Source of the DNA: CAYSDL01 sp964429875
GTDB taxonomy: Bacteria > Fidelibacterota > Marinisomatia > SCGC-AAA003-L08 > D37C17
Direction: 5' to 3'
DNA length: 41,102 bases
Assembly (NCBI GenBank): GCA_964429875.1
Contig: CAYSDL010000012.1
Span: forward strand, 1-41,102
Both the position numbers and the translations under genes were made by a program. Under the pieces are notes generated by a model. It had not been told where the DNA came from, did no database searches, and worked only from the letters and a program-made list of their open reading frames with translations. This document shows, piece after piece, positions 1-8,744 of this stretch (positions are counted from its first letter, which is position 1; every line of letters begins with the position of its first letter).

Positions 1-35
1 AAGAAGCCTCAACAAACAAAAAGTTCGTTGAGGCT
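1..35 (-). terminator. Rho-independent terminator after tRNA-Asp
   Basis: Read on the minus strand, this is a 12-bp stem (positions 6-17 pairing with 23-34, with one G-U pair in RNA) around a five-U loop, followed by UUCUU. It lies about 10 bases past the 3' end of tRNA-Asp and would end the DUF3098/tRNA transcript. The T-rich tail runs to the window edge, so its full length is not visible. Confidence 0.7.
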
Positions 36-44
36 ACCATCGAG

Positions 45-119
45 CGGGATGGACGGGAATCGAACCCGCAACTTCCGGCGTGACAGGCCGGTGCTCTAAC
101 CAAGTTGAACTACCACCCC
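45..119 (-). tRNA. tRNA-Asp (anticodon GUC)
   Basis: The reverse complement folds as a standard cloverleaf. The 7-bp acceptor stem is GGGGTGG/CCATCCC with one G-U pair and discriminator G. The anticodon stem is CCGGC/GCCGG around loop CTGTCAC, giving anticodon GTC (plus-strand positions 82-84). The T arm is GCGGG-TTCGATT-CCCGT. No CCA is encoded, so it must be added after transcription. It lies 8 bp downstream of the DUF3098 gene on the same strand and is probably co-transcribed with it. Confidence 0.97.
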
Positions 120-127
120 TAAATCTT

Positions 128-340
128 TTATTTTTTATAAAATATAGATAAAGGAATAATTATTAAATAGCCAATGATAAGTAAAAAAGGAGATAACTTA
201 ACTGATTGAAAACTGTTAACTTCTCCTGAACTCATCAAAAAATAACCTAACAATATTATGAATAAACCAGCACAAAATAAAATATAATTATATTTATTAA
301 ATGGCCAATTGTCTAAGTTTTTGTTTTTATCTAATTTCAA
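128..340 (-). CDS. DUF3098 family small membrane protein
   Basis: A 70-residue protein with a short charged N-terminus (about residues 1-15) and two hydrophobic segments (about 18-36 and 48-67) joined by a polar loop with S-G-E. The start WPFNKYNYILFCAGLFIILLG and the loop LMSSGE fit the DUF3098 pattern as I remember it, a family of unknown function found mainly in Bacteroidota and relatives. It is the only protein gene left of position 340 and runs toward tRNA-Asp. Family membership is by recall of the pattern; no function is known. Confidence 0.75.
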   Translation of the reverse strand: MKLDKNKNLDNWPFNKYNYILFCAGLFIILLGYFLMSSGEVNSFQSVKLSPFLLIIGYLIIIPLSIFYKK

Positions 341-437
341 ACTCTAAAAAATTAGTTTCGATTAAAGTATCATTGCAAGAAATAAAATGCTTAATTTAAT
401 GTACTTCTTTTAAAAAATATTTTTATTTCTATAACAT

Positions 438-1403
438 ATGAGTAAATACAAATTAATATTTTTATCATTGTTAATGTTATTCTTTGGGACAATATTCTTT
501 TATGGGTTAATACTATCATTGAATATTAAATGCGATCATTTAACTACTACTATTAATATTGATAAAGGATTTTCTGTAAATGATGTTTCTAGAATTTTAG
601 AAAACCATCTATGTATAAATTCACTTCTTTTTAAGATTGCTATGAAAATAACATTTAATGAAAAAAATATAAAATATGGTCGATATGATATAAAATCTGC
701 TAATAATATGAGAGATCTTATTTCAATAATAACTTCAATCTCAAAAGATAGAGAAAGAATTACAATTTATGAGGGGATGAGGTTACAAGAAATAGCATTA
801 TTGTTTAATAAAAAAATGAATCTTAATGTAGAAGTATTTGTATCTAATTGTTATGATCCTGGCTTCATAAAATCTCTTGGGTTTGATAAAAGCACTATAA
901 GCCTAGAAGGATATTTATATCCAGATACATATATATTTTTAAAAACATACACTGAAGAAGATATTATTAAAGTTATGACAAAGCAATTTTTATATAATTA
1001 TAATGAATATGTGGAAAATAAATCAAAACTAAATATGCATGATATAGTAACACTTGCATCTATAATTCAAGGTGAAGCTGTTTATTCAGATGAAATGAAA
1101 ATGATATCATCTGTTTACCATAATAGATTAAACAAAGATATGTTACTTCAAGCTGATCCGACAATACAGTATATATTACCAAAACATAAAAAAAGAATTT
1201 TATATAATGATACACAGATACTCAACCCTTATAATACCTATTTATATAAAGGTTTGCCTCCTGGCCCAATAAATAGTCCTGGTCGAGATGCTCTAGTAGC
1301 AGCAGCTGATCCAAACAAGTCTAATTATCTATACTTTGTGTCAGATGGTAAAGGAAGACATATATTTAATACAACTTATAAAGGTCATTTAGAATCAAAA
1401 TAA
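438..1403 (+). CDS. mltG: Endolytic murein transglycosylase MltG (YceG-like)
   Basis: A 321-residue inner-membrane lytic transglycosylase that cleaves nascent peptidoglycan glycan strands in the periplasm. Residues about 6-29 form one N-terminal membrane anchor. The YceG core follows, with the family motifs LEGYLYPDTY (156-165), LASIIQGEA (206-214) and LQADPTIQY. Glu213 aligns with the catalytic glutamate of E. coli MltG. Length is normal for the family. The stop codon overlaps the helicase start as TAATG, so the two are translationally coupled. The upstream 97 bp, divergent from the DUF3098 gene, must hold both promoters, but I see no clear SD before this ATG. Confidence 0.93.
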   Translation: MSKYKLIFLSLLMLFFGTIFFYGLILSLNIKCDHLTTTINIDKGFSVNDVSRILENHLCINSLLFKIAMKITFNEKNIKYGRYDIKSANNMRDLISIITSISKDRERITIYEGMRLQEIALLFNKKMNLNVEVFVSNCYDPGFIKSLGFDKSTISLEGYLYPDTYIFLKTYTEEDIIKVMTKQFLYNYNEYVENKSKLNMHDIVTLASIIQGEAVYSDEMKMISSVYHNRLNKDMLLQADPTIQYILPKHKKRILYNDTQILNPYNTYLYKGLPPGPINSPGRDALVAAADPNKSNYLYFVSDGKGRHIFNTTYKGHLESK

Positions 1404-3541
1404 TGGATTTGTCTAGTTTAAATAATCAGCAAAAAAAAGCTGTGGAGATGATAGGTGGTCCAATTTTAGTATTTGCAGGAGCCGGGAGTGGAAAAACTAG
1501 AGTCCTTACACATAAAATAGCTCATTTAATTGAAGATGTAGGCCTTCCTCCTAAAAATATACTAGCTGTTACTTTTACAAATAAGGCAGCTCAAGAGATG
1601 AAAAATAGAGTTGTTGATCTAGTGAATTGTGATATTTCAGGAATTTCAATCGGTACTTTTCATTCAATATCAGCTAAGATTTTAAGAAAATATATTTCAA
1701 AACTCGATTATTCTAATGATTTTACAATTTATGATCAACAAGATGCTCGATCTATTGTGAAGAAGATTATAAAAAACTTAAATTTAGATTTAAAACAATA
1801 TGATCCAAAATCTTTTCACATTAGAATAAGTAATGCAAAAAATATGATGCAATTACCAGAATATTTTGAAAACATTTCTGATTCACATAGGGATGAAAAG
1901 TTTTATTTAATATATAAAGAATATCAAGCAATACTAAAGTTTAATAACTCGGTTGATTTTGATGATTTGTTAATATTGCCTATAAAAATATTCAAAGAGT
2001 TTCCTGAAGTTCTTTCTTACTATCAAAATCAATTTCAATATGTCCTAGTTGATGAATACCAAGATACAAATAAGCCGCAGTTTGAATTGATATATTTAAT
2101 TTCAAAACAACATAAAGATATCTTCGTTGTAGGAGATGATGATCAGTCAATTTATGGTTGGAGAGGTGCTGATATATCAAATATTTTAAATTTCAAAGAA
2201 GCTTTTGGAAATGCTTCCATTATAAAGTTAGAGCAAAATTACCGTTCTACAAAAAATATCTTAGAAGCTGCATGGTCTGTTGTAGCAAAAAATACAAACA
2301 GAGCAGAAAAAAAATTATGGACTAATAATCTAGAGGGTGAAAAGATACTTGTTATTGAAGCAAATGATGAAAGACATGAATCAAAAGAAATATTAAAAAA
2401 AGTAAAAGCTAATAAGAATAGATTAAATGAAATTGCTATATTATACAGAACAAATTCTCAAAGTAGATCAATCGAGGATGAGCTAAGAAAATCTGGTATT
2501 CCTTACCAAATAATTGGAGTTACAAAATTTTATGATAGAATAGAAATAAAAGATATTCTTTCTTATATAAAAATTTTAGTGAATCCAAATGATTCAATTA
2601 GTTTTGATAGAATTATAAATTTTCCCATAAGAGGCATTGGAAAAGTATGTTTAGAAAAAATACATAAATATTCAGATAATTATAAAGTATCTTGTTATAC
2701 TTCATTGCAAAATATAGATTCTATTGGTCTTTCAAAGAAACAAAGTGTTGAGCTAAATAAATTTTTTAAGATGATGCAAGGATATAAAAATAGACTTAAT
2801 AAAGAAAATGCATCAAGCATTGTAACCGATCTTTTAAAAGATCTAGGTTTAAAAAAATATTATGAAAACTTATCTACTGTAGAATCTATCGATAGATGGG
2901 ACAATATTGAAGAATTGGTTTCTAGTATAGAAGAGTTTGAAAACACAAGAGATGATACTAGTATTACCTCTTACTTAGAAGAGGTCTCTTTGTTGACTGA
3001 TATAGATAATTGGAATCAGTCAAAAGAACAGGTAACATTAATGACTGTTCATAGTTCAAAAGGGTTAGAATTTGATTATATAAACATCATGGGGATGGAA
3101 GATGGATTATTCCCAATAGTTCGAGACTACGACAATGATGACATTGAAGAAGAACGGCGTTTATTTTATGTAGCAATTACTCGTTCAAAAAAAGAAGTTG
3201 TTTTAACATATGCTAAAACAAGAAGAAGGTTTGGAGGTCCTCCTAACCTCACTTTCAAATCAAGATTTCTTAAAGAAATACCTAAAAATCTTGTTGAATG
3301 TAATTCTAAAGTAAAATTTGGTAACTTTTCTACTAATTATTATAAAAAACATGAAAAGATAACAGATGATTATAATTCTATCAATGTAAATTCTATAGTT
3401 GAACATAATGTTTTTGGAAAAGGAAAAGTTTTAAATGTAGAGGGGGTGGGGAATAATGCAAAATTAACTATATTATTTATTAATAATGTTACTAAAAAGT
3501 TAATTTTTAAATATGCGAACTTGAAGATAATAAAAAAATAG
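1403..3541 (+). CDS. pcrA: ATP-dependent 3'-5' DNA helicase, UvrD/PcrA type
   Basis: A 712-residue superfamily 1A helicase for repair and clearing of replication/transcription conflicts. Visible motifs are the Q motif LNNQQKKAV (6-14), Walker A GAGSGKT (26-32), motif II DEYQ (217-220), motif III QSIYGWRGA (248-256), motif V TVHSSKGLEF and motif VI YVAITRSKK. After a lysine-rich linker, the last 50 residues (VEHNVFGKGKVLNVEGVG...) match the PcrA-type C-terminal tudor-like domain that contacts RNA polymerase. That tail favours PcrA/UvrD over Rep. It starts inside the mltG stop codon and is followed 9 bp later by the Fur-family gene. Confidence 0.95.
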   Translation: MDLSSLNNQQKKAVEMIGGPILVFAGAGSGKTRVLTHKIAHLIEDVGLPPKNILAVTFTNKAAQEMKNRVVDLVNCDISGISIGTFHSISAKILRKYISKLDYSNDFTIYDQQDARSIVKKIIKNLNLDLKQYDPKSFHIRISNAKNMMQLPEYFENISDSHRDEKFYLIYKEYQAILKFNNSVDFDDLLILPIKIFKEFPEVLSYYQNQFQYVLVDEYQDTNKPQFELIYLISKQHKDIFVVGDDDQSIYGWRGADISNILNFKEAFGNASIIKLEQNYRSTKNILEAAWSVVAKNTNRAEKKLWTNNLEGEKILVIEANDERHESKEILKKVKANKNRLNEIAILYRTNSQSRSIEDELRKSGIPYQIIGVTKFYDRIEIKDILSYIKILVNPNDSISFDRIINFPIRGIGKVCLEKIHKYSDNYKVSCYTSLQNIDSIGLSKKQSVELNKFFKMMQGYKNRLNKENASSIVTDLLKDLGLKKYYENLSTVESIDRWDNIEELVSSIEEFENTRDDTSITSYLEEVSLLTDIDNWNQSKEQVTLMTVHSSKGLEFDYINIMGMEDGLFPIVRDYDNDDIEEERRLFYVAITRSKKEVVLTYAKTRRRFGGPPNLTFKSRFLKEIPKNLVECNSKVKFGNFSTNYYKKHEKITDDYNSINVNSIVEHNVFGKGKVLNVEGVGNNAKLTILFINNVTKKLIFKYANLKIIKK

Positions 3542-3550
3542 GTAATAATA

Positions 3551-3976
3551 ATGAAAAAAAGTTACGTAAATGATTTTAAACAAGCTTTAAAAAATGAAGG
3601 CTTAAAGTTTACAGATCAAAGGTATACTATTTTTAAATTTTTAATCGACAACAATGATCATTATGATTGTGATACTCTAATTGAAAAGTTGTCTCAAAAA
3701 AATAATATTAAAGTATCAAGGGCTACTGCCTACAGGACTTTAGATTTATTAGTCAAATATGACTTTGCAAAGAAGATGATACTAGATGATGGAATTGCAC
3801 GATATGAAAATAAATTAGACTACAAGCATCACGACCATATGATCTGTATAAAAACAGGTAAAATAATAGAGTTTTCATGTCAAGAAATAGAAGATCTTCA
3901 AGATAGTATTGCCAGAGAAAAAGGCTATGAGATAGTTAAACATGTACATCAATTATTCGTGAAGCCTATTAAATAA
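3551..3976 (+). CDS. Fur-family metal-responsive transcriptional repressor
   Basis: A 141-residue protein. The N-terminal winged helix includes TDQRYTIFKFL (21-31) and the recognition-helix region VSRATAYRTLDLL (55-67). The C-terminal dimerisation/metal domain carries HHDHMIC (93-99) and KIIEF (104-108). The regulatory metal histidines are present. The second Cys of the first structural CxxC is replaced (C99-I-K-T102) and the C-terminal CxxC is absent, so it appears to lack the structural zinc site. I cannot tell Fur from PerR, Zur or Mur by sequence. It is followed directly (stop then ATG, 0 bp) by the OB-fold protein gene. Confidence 0.88.
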   Translation: MKKSYVNDFKQALKNEGLKFTDQRYTIFKFLIDNNDHYDCDTLIEKLSQKNNIKVSRATAYRTLDLLVKYDFAKKMILDDGIARYENKLDYKHHDHMICIKTGKIIEFSCQEIEDLQDSIAREKGYEIVKHVHQLFVKPIK

Positions 3977-4813
3977 ATGAAAATCTCAAATGTCTACATA
4001 AAAGACTTTAAAGAAGGTGTGAATGTAAAGGGTTTCTATTTATGTAAATATGTTGAAAAAAAAACAACACGATTAGGAGATGAATATTTAGATCTTATGC
4101 TTGAAGATAAAACTGGACATATAAGAGCTAAAATATGGTCATTTGTAAACACTTTTCATGGATTGATTAATGAGGGTGAAGCTGTTTCAGTAAAAGGTGA
4201 TATAATTTTGTTCAATAAAGAAAAAGAAATAAATATTTCACATATAAATAATATCAATGAATCTATATACAAAAAATATGGATACAAAAGAAGTATGTTA
4301 ATTAGAACAATAGATAATAGCATATCTTCACTTACAAAATATTTAAATCACAAAATAAAAAAAATCAATAAAGGTTATATAGGTCAAATTAATTCATTGG
4401 TAAATGATAATATAGAAAAACTAAAGAAAGTTCCTTCCAACCATTTAGGTTATAATATATCTGGTGGATTATTGTTGGAAATTACTGATGTTTTAAAATT
4501 AAATGATTTACTCATTGAAAAATATAAAGATTTTAATCAAAGCATAATAATATCGGGCATAATTGTGAAAAAAATTGGATTGATAGAATATTATAATGAT
4601 GATTTACAATTTTCTATAAAAAAAAATAAAGAAGATATTGATGCGAGTTTATTAAGTGTAAATATTGTTAATAAATATTTTAGAGAAAAGTCTTTTGAGC
4701 CAATTAAATTAATTTTACAGTCAATTATTATCAATCATAGCAATAAGAAATCTAAGTATTCAAATTATATTAATGCATTGTATCAGTTAAATGGCTTATG
4801 CAAACATACTTAA
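3977..4813 (+). CDS. YhaM-like OB-fold protein with degenerate HD domain
   Basis: A 278-residue protein. Residues about 1-95 form an OB-fold like the N-terminal nucleic-acid-binding domain of 3'-5' exoribonuclease YhaM (F-Y-L-C, R-L-G-D-E-Y-L-D-L, G-H-I-R-A-K-I-W). The C-terminal half keeps the helical outline of the YhaM HD domain (SGGLLLEITDVLKL 162-175, where YhaM has GGLLEHT; IIVKKIGLIEYY 195-206, where YhaM has LLHDIGK). The metal-binding His and Asp are gone in both places. It may bind RNA or DNA without cleaving it, or be a decaying gene. Length is slightly below YhaM (about 310). Fold assignment is my alignment from memory. Confidence 0.6.
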   Translation: MKISNVYIKDFKEGVNVKGFYLCKYVEKKTTRLGDEYLDLMLEDKTGHIRAKIWSFVNTFHGLINEGEAVSVKGDIILFNKEKEINISHINNINESIYKKYGYKRSMLIRTIDNSISSLTKYLNHKIKKINKGYIGQINSLVNDNIEKLKKVPSNHLGYNISGGLLLEITDVLKLNDLLIEKYKDFNQSIIISGIIVKKIGLIEYYNDDLQFSIKKNKEDIDASLLSVNIVNKYFREKSFEPIKLILQSIIINHSNKKSKYSNYINALYQLNGLCKHT

Positions 4814-4821
4814 ATATATTT

Positions 4822-4853
4822 TTGTCAAATTAAAATTGAGATTTAAATTATAG
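4822..4853 (+). promoter_or_regulatory. Possible promoter before the DUF6580-type gene
   Basis: In the 60-bp gap after the YhaM-like gene, TTGTCA (4822-4827) could act as a -35 box. The A+T-rich AAATTATAG (4845-4853) could serve as a -10 region, although its spacing to TTATAG (20 bp) is not ideal. A strong SD, AAGGAGAG (4862-4869), follows before the ATG at 4874. The gap and the strong SD suggest a new transcription unit; the promoter boxes themselves are weak evidence. Confidence 0.25.
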
Positions 4854-4873
4854 GCTTAATGAAGGAGAGATAA

Positions 4874-5368
4874 ATGAATAAAATGTTTTTAGTTATAATT
4901 GTAATATTAGCAGGATTAACTAGGTTGGCGCCACATCCACCAAACTTTACTCCTATTTTATCCATTGCTTTATTTGCAGGACTATGTTTTAAACATAAAT
5001 TAAGTTTTATGATCCCTTTGTTAATTATGCTGTTTTCTGATTTTTTTATTGGAAACTTTGATATGGCGCTTTGGATATATCTATGCTTGTTATTAATAGT
5101 TTATTTAGGAAAATATTCTAAAAGTAGATTTAGCTATAAAAGTGTTCTTGTAAATTCATTCATTTCTTCAATTTTATTTTTTTCTATTTCAAATTTTGGA
5201 GTATGGATTATTGGTTATCCTAAAACCATATCAGGTTTTATTGATTGTTATTTAATGGCAATACCTTTTTATAAAAATACTTTGCTTTCTACACTTATCT
5301 ATTCATCCTGTTTATACTATATGTATGAAGTTTTATTAAAAAAGTACTTTGTATATCAAGAAGAATAA
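4874..5368 (+). CDS. DUF6580-type multipass membrane protein
   Basis: A 164-residue hydrophobic protein with five to six predicted membrane helices. The N-terminal motif RLAPHPPNFTPILSIALFAG (17-36) is typical of a family (DUF6580, by recall) whose fold resembles substrate-binding S components of ECF vitamin transporters. No ECF energy-coupling genes are nearby, so the substrate and even the transport role are unknown. The start is well supported by the SD AAGGAGAG 4 bases upstream. Its end overlaps the next open frame by 20 bp, so the two are probably one transcription unit. Confidence 0.65.
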   Translation: MNKMFLVIIVILAGLTRLAPHPPNFTPILSIALFAGLCFKHKLSFMIPLLIMLFSDFFIGNFDMALWIYLCLLLIVYLGKYSKSRFSYKSVLVNSFISSILFFSISNFGVWIIGYPKTISGFIDCYLMAIPFYKNTLLSTLIYSSCLYYMYEVLLKKYFVYQEE

Positions 5369-6866
5369 TATTTCTTTGAAAGGCTCCTTTTGTATTTGTT
5401 TATTTATTTGTACTTTCCTTTTTTCAAATGAATTAAATGTTTCTTTATCTGATTTCGAAGATGACAGAATAAATCATATAATTCTACATTTAGAACCTTT
5501 TGGTATATCCACTTACATTTATAATAAATATTACCCTAATTATACTGTTGATCATTATGAAAATGGTTATTTTATTGATGGAGCTCTTGGCCTCCCTATC
5601 TATCAAAATATAAGCCATAAATTATATTTTAATCAGAATGAAAGAGGCACATTTACACAATTAAGTTATAAACAGAAAAAGTCTGATTTATTTTTTGACA
5701 CTAAAATTGCATTAAAAACGGATATTAATAATAATACAAATTTTGTTTTTAAAGGTGAGTCTAAATCTATAGTAAATAATATAAACCAGAACTATGTTTT
5801 AAATATTAATAAAATAGATGATGATGCTAGCTTTAAAGTAGGATATATGTACCATATTGAAGATGTCCCTAATATAGATTTTTATCAAAATATAAATCAA
5901 AAAATTGAATCTTTCAATCTAGGGTATGCATATGCTTTAAATCGTAATAAATTAAACTTAAACATGTTAGGTTCTATCCAGATATCTAACAATGATAGGT
6001 TACTTGATAATACATATTTTTATGAATTAAGAACGACATGGACAAGCTTGGATTTGCTTTATCAATTAAATAAGAATCTTAGCATGATATTCGATTTTAG
6101 TAATAAAAAACATTTTTTAGAGAAAAATATTGAAAGCTCAACAAAACAGTATAAAAATCATAGCAATATAGGAATAAATTATAGTTATAATAATTTTAAC
6201 TTAATTTTAGCTATTGAGAAATTGAACGAAGAATATCTGCCAAAATTGAAATTTGATTATTATTTAAGTAAAACAAAGATATCAATTATCTATGATAATT
6301 TTATTGCTAGTACATCTTTAAATGAAAACTTAGATATTTTATATGAAAATATTAATAATTATCGTTTGGAATTATTATATAAGAAAAAAAAATATAATAA
6401 CTTGCTTTCTATAGGTCAAATAAAAACACCTTTATTTAAGTACATGTATTACTCAACTAATACAAACGTCAACTTTAAATATGGTATCATTGATTTTAAA
6501 TACTATTATTATGATTCAGATTTAACATATTTTAAAGAAAACTTTATATTGAGCTGTACACTATTACCGCCAATTAAAAGTAATAAATATAAGATTTATG
6601 GAAAAATATCTTCGAATAACTTCAAGATTAATGAAGCTTATGATATTAATTTAGAAAATATAAATCTGTTTGAACTTAATAATAGTTCTATTGTTACAAA
6701 CTACAATGTAAATCTTTTAGATGTAGAATTTGGATTTGTATTTAAAACATTCAAAATTTCTTTCATAAGAAAAAACCCTCTTGAGAATGAAATTTTTATT
6801 AATCAAAACAATATATCATTTATTAGGTATGATTATATTGATGTAGTGTGGTATTTTCAAGATTGA
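5349..6866 (+). CDS. Exported protein, probably an outer-membrane beta-barrel
   Basis: A 505-residue protein with an N-terminal signal peptide (GSFCICLFICTFLFSNE, residues 12-28 from the TTG at 5349). The rest is rich in Asn, Tyr, Lys and Ile, with many short alternating polar/hydrophobic strands and ends in an aromatic tail (YDYIDVVWYFQD). This is the look of an outer-membrane barrel. I do not recognise the family. Both possible starts are TTG (5349, overlapping the previous gene, or 5376, giving a shorter n-region), and neither has a convincing SD. There is no ATG before the mature region. Its 3' end overlaps the region upstream of the FMN reductase. Confidence 0.6.
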   Translation: MYIKKNNISLKGSFCICLFICTFLFSNELNVSLSDFEDDRINHIILHLEPFGISTYIYNKYYPNYTVDHYENGYFIDGALGLPIYQNISHKLYFNQNERGTFTQLSYKQKKSDLFFDTKIALKTDINNNTNFVFKGESKSIVNNINQNYVLNINKIDDDASFKVGYMYHIEDVPNIDFYQNINQKIESFNLGYAYALNRNKLNLNMLGSIQISNNDRLLDNTYFYELRTTWTSLDLLYQLNKNLSMIFDFSNKKHFLEKNIESSTKQYKNHSNIGINYSYNNFNLILAIEKLNEEYLPKLKFDYYLSKTKISIIYDNFIASTSLNENLDILYENINNYRLELLYKKKKYNNLLSIGQIKTPLFKYMYYSTNTNVNFKYGIIDFKYYYYDSDLTYFKENFILSCTLLPPIKSNKYKIYGKISSNNFKINEAYDINLENINLFELNNSSIVTNYNVNLLDVEFGFVFKTFKISFIRKNPLENEIFINQNNISFIRYDYIDVVWYFQD

Positions 6867-6868
6867 AA

Positions 6869-7378
6869 ATGAAAAAAATTTTATTTATATCAGCAACATC
6901 TAATACAAATTTAACTTTAGCAAAAGAACTATCTAAGAATATTAATTTAAAACTATTTAATATTAAGATAATGAATCTTGAGAAGTATAACCTTCCAATT
7001 TATAATCCATCAAGTTTTATAAAAGATAAAAAAGATCATATTGATACAATATCAAAATTGACAAATATTATAGTATCTGCAGATGCATTTGTAGTTTGTG
7101 CGCCGGAATATAATGGTAACGTTCCTCCAGTCCTTACTAATGCAATTGCATGGATATCATCAATGACCGATTATTGGAAAGATGCATTTAAAAATAAACA
7201 TATTTTCATAGCTAGTAGTAGCGGAGGTGATGCTAAAAGGTTTAAAATTGCTATAAAAAATCAATTAATGCATATTGGCTGTATTGTATTTGAAAAAACA
7301 ATAATAATAAATAGTAATAGCAAGCTTGATCATAAGCTCGCAAAAAAATATATAAATGAATTTATAAAACTATTATAA
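6869..7378 (+). CDS. NAD(P)H-dependent FMN reductase family flavoprotein
   Basis: About 169 residues with a flavodoxin-like fold. The N-terminal MKKILFISATSNTN holds the FMN phosphate-binding loop (S-A-T-S-N-T-N), and CAPEYNGNVPPVLTNAIAW matches the P-E-Y-N-G signature of the FMN_red family (ArsH/ChrR/SsuE type). Such enzymes reduce FMN or quinones with NAD(P)H. I place the start at ATG 6869, because the family's first strand begins right there. The in-frame GTG at 6848 would add seven residues inside the preceding gene. The substrate is not predictable. Confidence 0.8.
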   Translation: MKKILFISATSNTNLTLAKELSKNINLKLFNIKIMNLEKYNLPIYNPSSFIKDKKDHIDTISKLTNIIVSADAFVVCAPEYNGNVPPVLTNAIAWISSMTDYWKDAFKNKHIFIASSSGGDAKRFKIAIKNQLMHIGCIVFEKTIIINSNSKLDHKLAKKYINEFIKLL

Positions 7379-7440
7379 GTGTTTAAAATATTTATAAATT
7401 AGCTCACCATTTAATAATTATAAAACAATATAAAGGAGTA

Positions 7441-7770
7441 ATGATGTCTGCTGAAACCATGAAATTTACAACTGACAATTTTCAATCTGACGTATTGGAG
7501 TCAAGTAAGGTTGTCTTAGTAGATTTTTGGGCAGAATGGTGTGGCCCATGCAAAATGTTAACACCGGTTATTGATGAAATTGCTGCTGAATCTGGTGATG
7601 ATTTTTCTATTGGAAAACTAAATGTTGATGAAGATTCAACTATAGCTGCTCAATACGGAATACGTAGTATCCCCTGTTTATTGTTTTTTAAAAATGGTAA
7701 GGTAGAAAAACAGATAGTTGGAGCAGTTGATAAAAATGAAATTTCAACTATCTTAAATGAGTTAAAATAA
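7441..7770 (+). CDS. trxA: Thioredoxin
   Basis: A 109-residue cytoplasmic disulfide reductase of standard length. The active site WCGPCK has Cys34 and Cys37; the cis-proline loop is IRSIPCLLFF and the C-terminal helix is normal. An additional Cys sits next to the cis-Pro (IPC), which some thioredoxins have. SD AAAGGAG (7432-7438) precedes a double ATG. The ATG at 7444 has the better spacing (5 nt), so the true protein may be one residue shorter. The reductase gene follows after 7 bp, making a complete NADPH-TrxB-TrxA couple. Confidence 0.97.
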   Translation: MMSAETMKFTTDNFQSDVLESSKVVLVDFWAEWCGPCKMLTPVIDEIAAESGDDFSIGKLNVDEDSTIAAQYGIRSIPCLLFFKNGKVEKQIVGAVDKNEISTILNELK

Positions 7771-7777
7771 TATTAGA

Positions 7778-8707
7778 ATGGTAAGAAACGTAATAATTAT
7801 TGGTACTGGACCAGCTGGCTTTACAGCAGCTTTATACTGTGCAAGAGCTAATTTAGCCCCTCTTATTTTTGAAGGAAAACAACCTGGCGGACAACTTACT
7901 ATAACAACAGATGTTGAAAATTACCCAGGTTTTCCTAATGGTGTTATGGGCCCAGAATTAATGGGGAAGTTTAGAGATCAAGCTAAAAAGTTTGGATCTG
8001 AAATTGTAAATCTCCATATAGATAAAGTTGATTTTAGTAAAAAACCATTTAAAGTGTGGTCTGGTAATAAAGAGTTTTTAAGTAAAAGTATCATTATTTC
8101 AACAGGAGCATCAGCAATGCTCTTGGGCTTAGAATCTGAGAGAAAATTAATGGGGTTCGGTGTCTCAGCATGTGCTACTTGTGATGGATTCTTTTTTAAA
8201 GATAAAAAAGTATTTGTTGTTGGTGGTGGTGATTCTGCTATGGAAGAAGCTATGTTTTTAACAAAATTTGCCTCATCTGTTACAATAATACATAGAAGAG
8301 ATAAATTTAGAGCATCAAAGATAATGCAAGACAAAGCATTAAAAAATGACAAAATCGATGTTATGTGGAATTCTACAGTAGTTGAAATGCTTGGAGAACC
8401 TGATCAAGGTGGCTTGAAATCTGTTAAAATAAATAATACTATCACAAATAAAGAAGTTGAAGTCTCTTGTGATGGTCTCTTTTTAGGAATAGGCCATAAG
8501 CCAAATTCAAATATATTTTCTAATGATATTAATTTAGATGATAAAGGATATATACTGACAGATACTGATTCTACACAGACATCAATTGAAGGCGTTTTTG
8601 CTGCAGGAGATATAATGGATCCTATCTATAGACAGGCTGTAACTGCAGCAGGATCTGGATGTATGGCAGCTTTAGATGCTGAAAAATACTTAGAAAATTT
8701 AGAATAA
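7778..8707 (+). CDS. trxB: Thioredoxin-disulfide reductase
   Basis: A 309-residue low-molecular-weight flavoprotein that reduces thioredoxin with NADPH. It shows FAD-binding GTGPAG (9-14), the redox pair in ACATC (Cys132, Cys135), NADPH-binding VVGGGDSAMEEA, the arginines HRRDKFRAS that favour NADPH, and the C-terminal FAD motif GVFAAGDI. Length is normal. It sits 7 bp after trxA in the same transcription unit. No other reductase in the window would compete for this role. Confidence 0.96.
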   Translation: MVRNVIIIGTGPAGFTAALYCARANLAPLIFEGKQPGGQLTITTDVENYPGFPNGVMGPELMGKFRDQAKKFGSEIVNLHIDKVDFSKKPFKVWSGNKEFLSKSIIISTGASAMLLGLESERKLMGFGVSACATCDGFFFKDKKVFVVGGGDSAMEEAMFLTKFASSVTIIHRRDKFRASKIMQDKALKNDKIDVMWNSTVVEMLGEPDQGGLKSVKINNTITNKEVEVSCDGLFLGIGHKPNSNIFSNDINLDDKGYILTDTDSTQTSIEGVFAAGDIMDPIYRQAVTAAGSGCMAALDAEKYLENLE

Positions 8708-8744
8708 TTAGTTTCTTTTTCTTACCTACAATAAATAGAAAATT

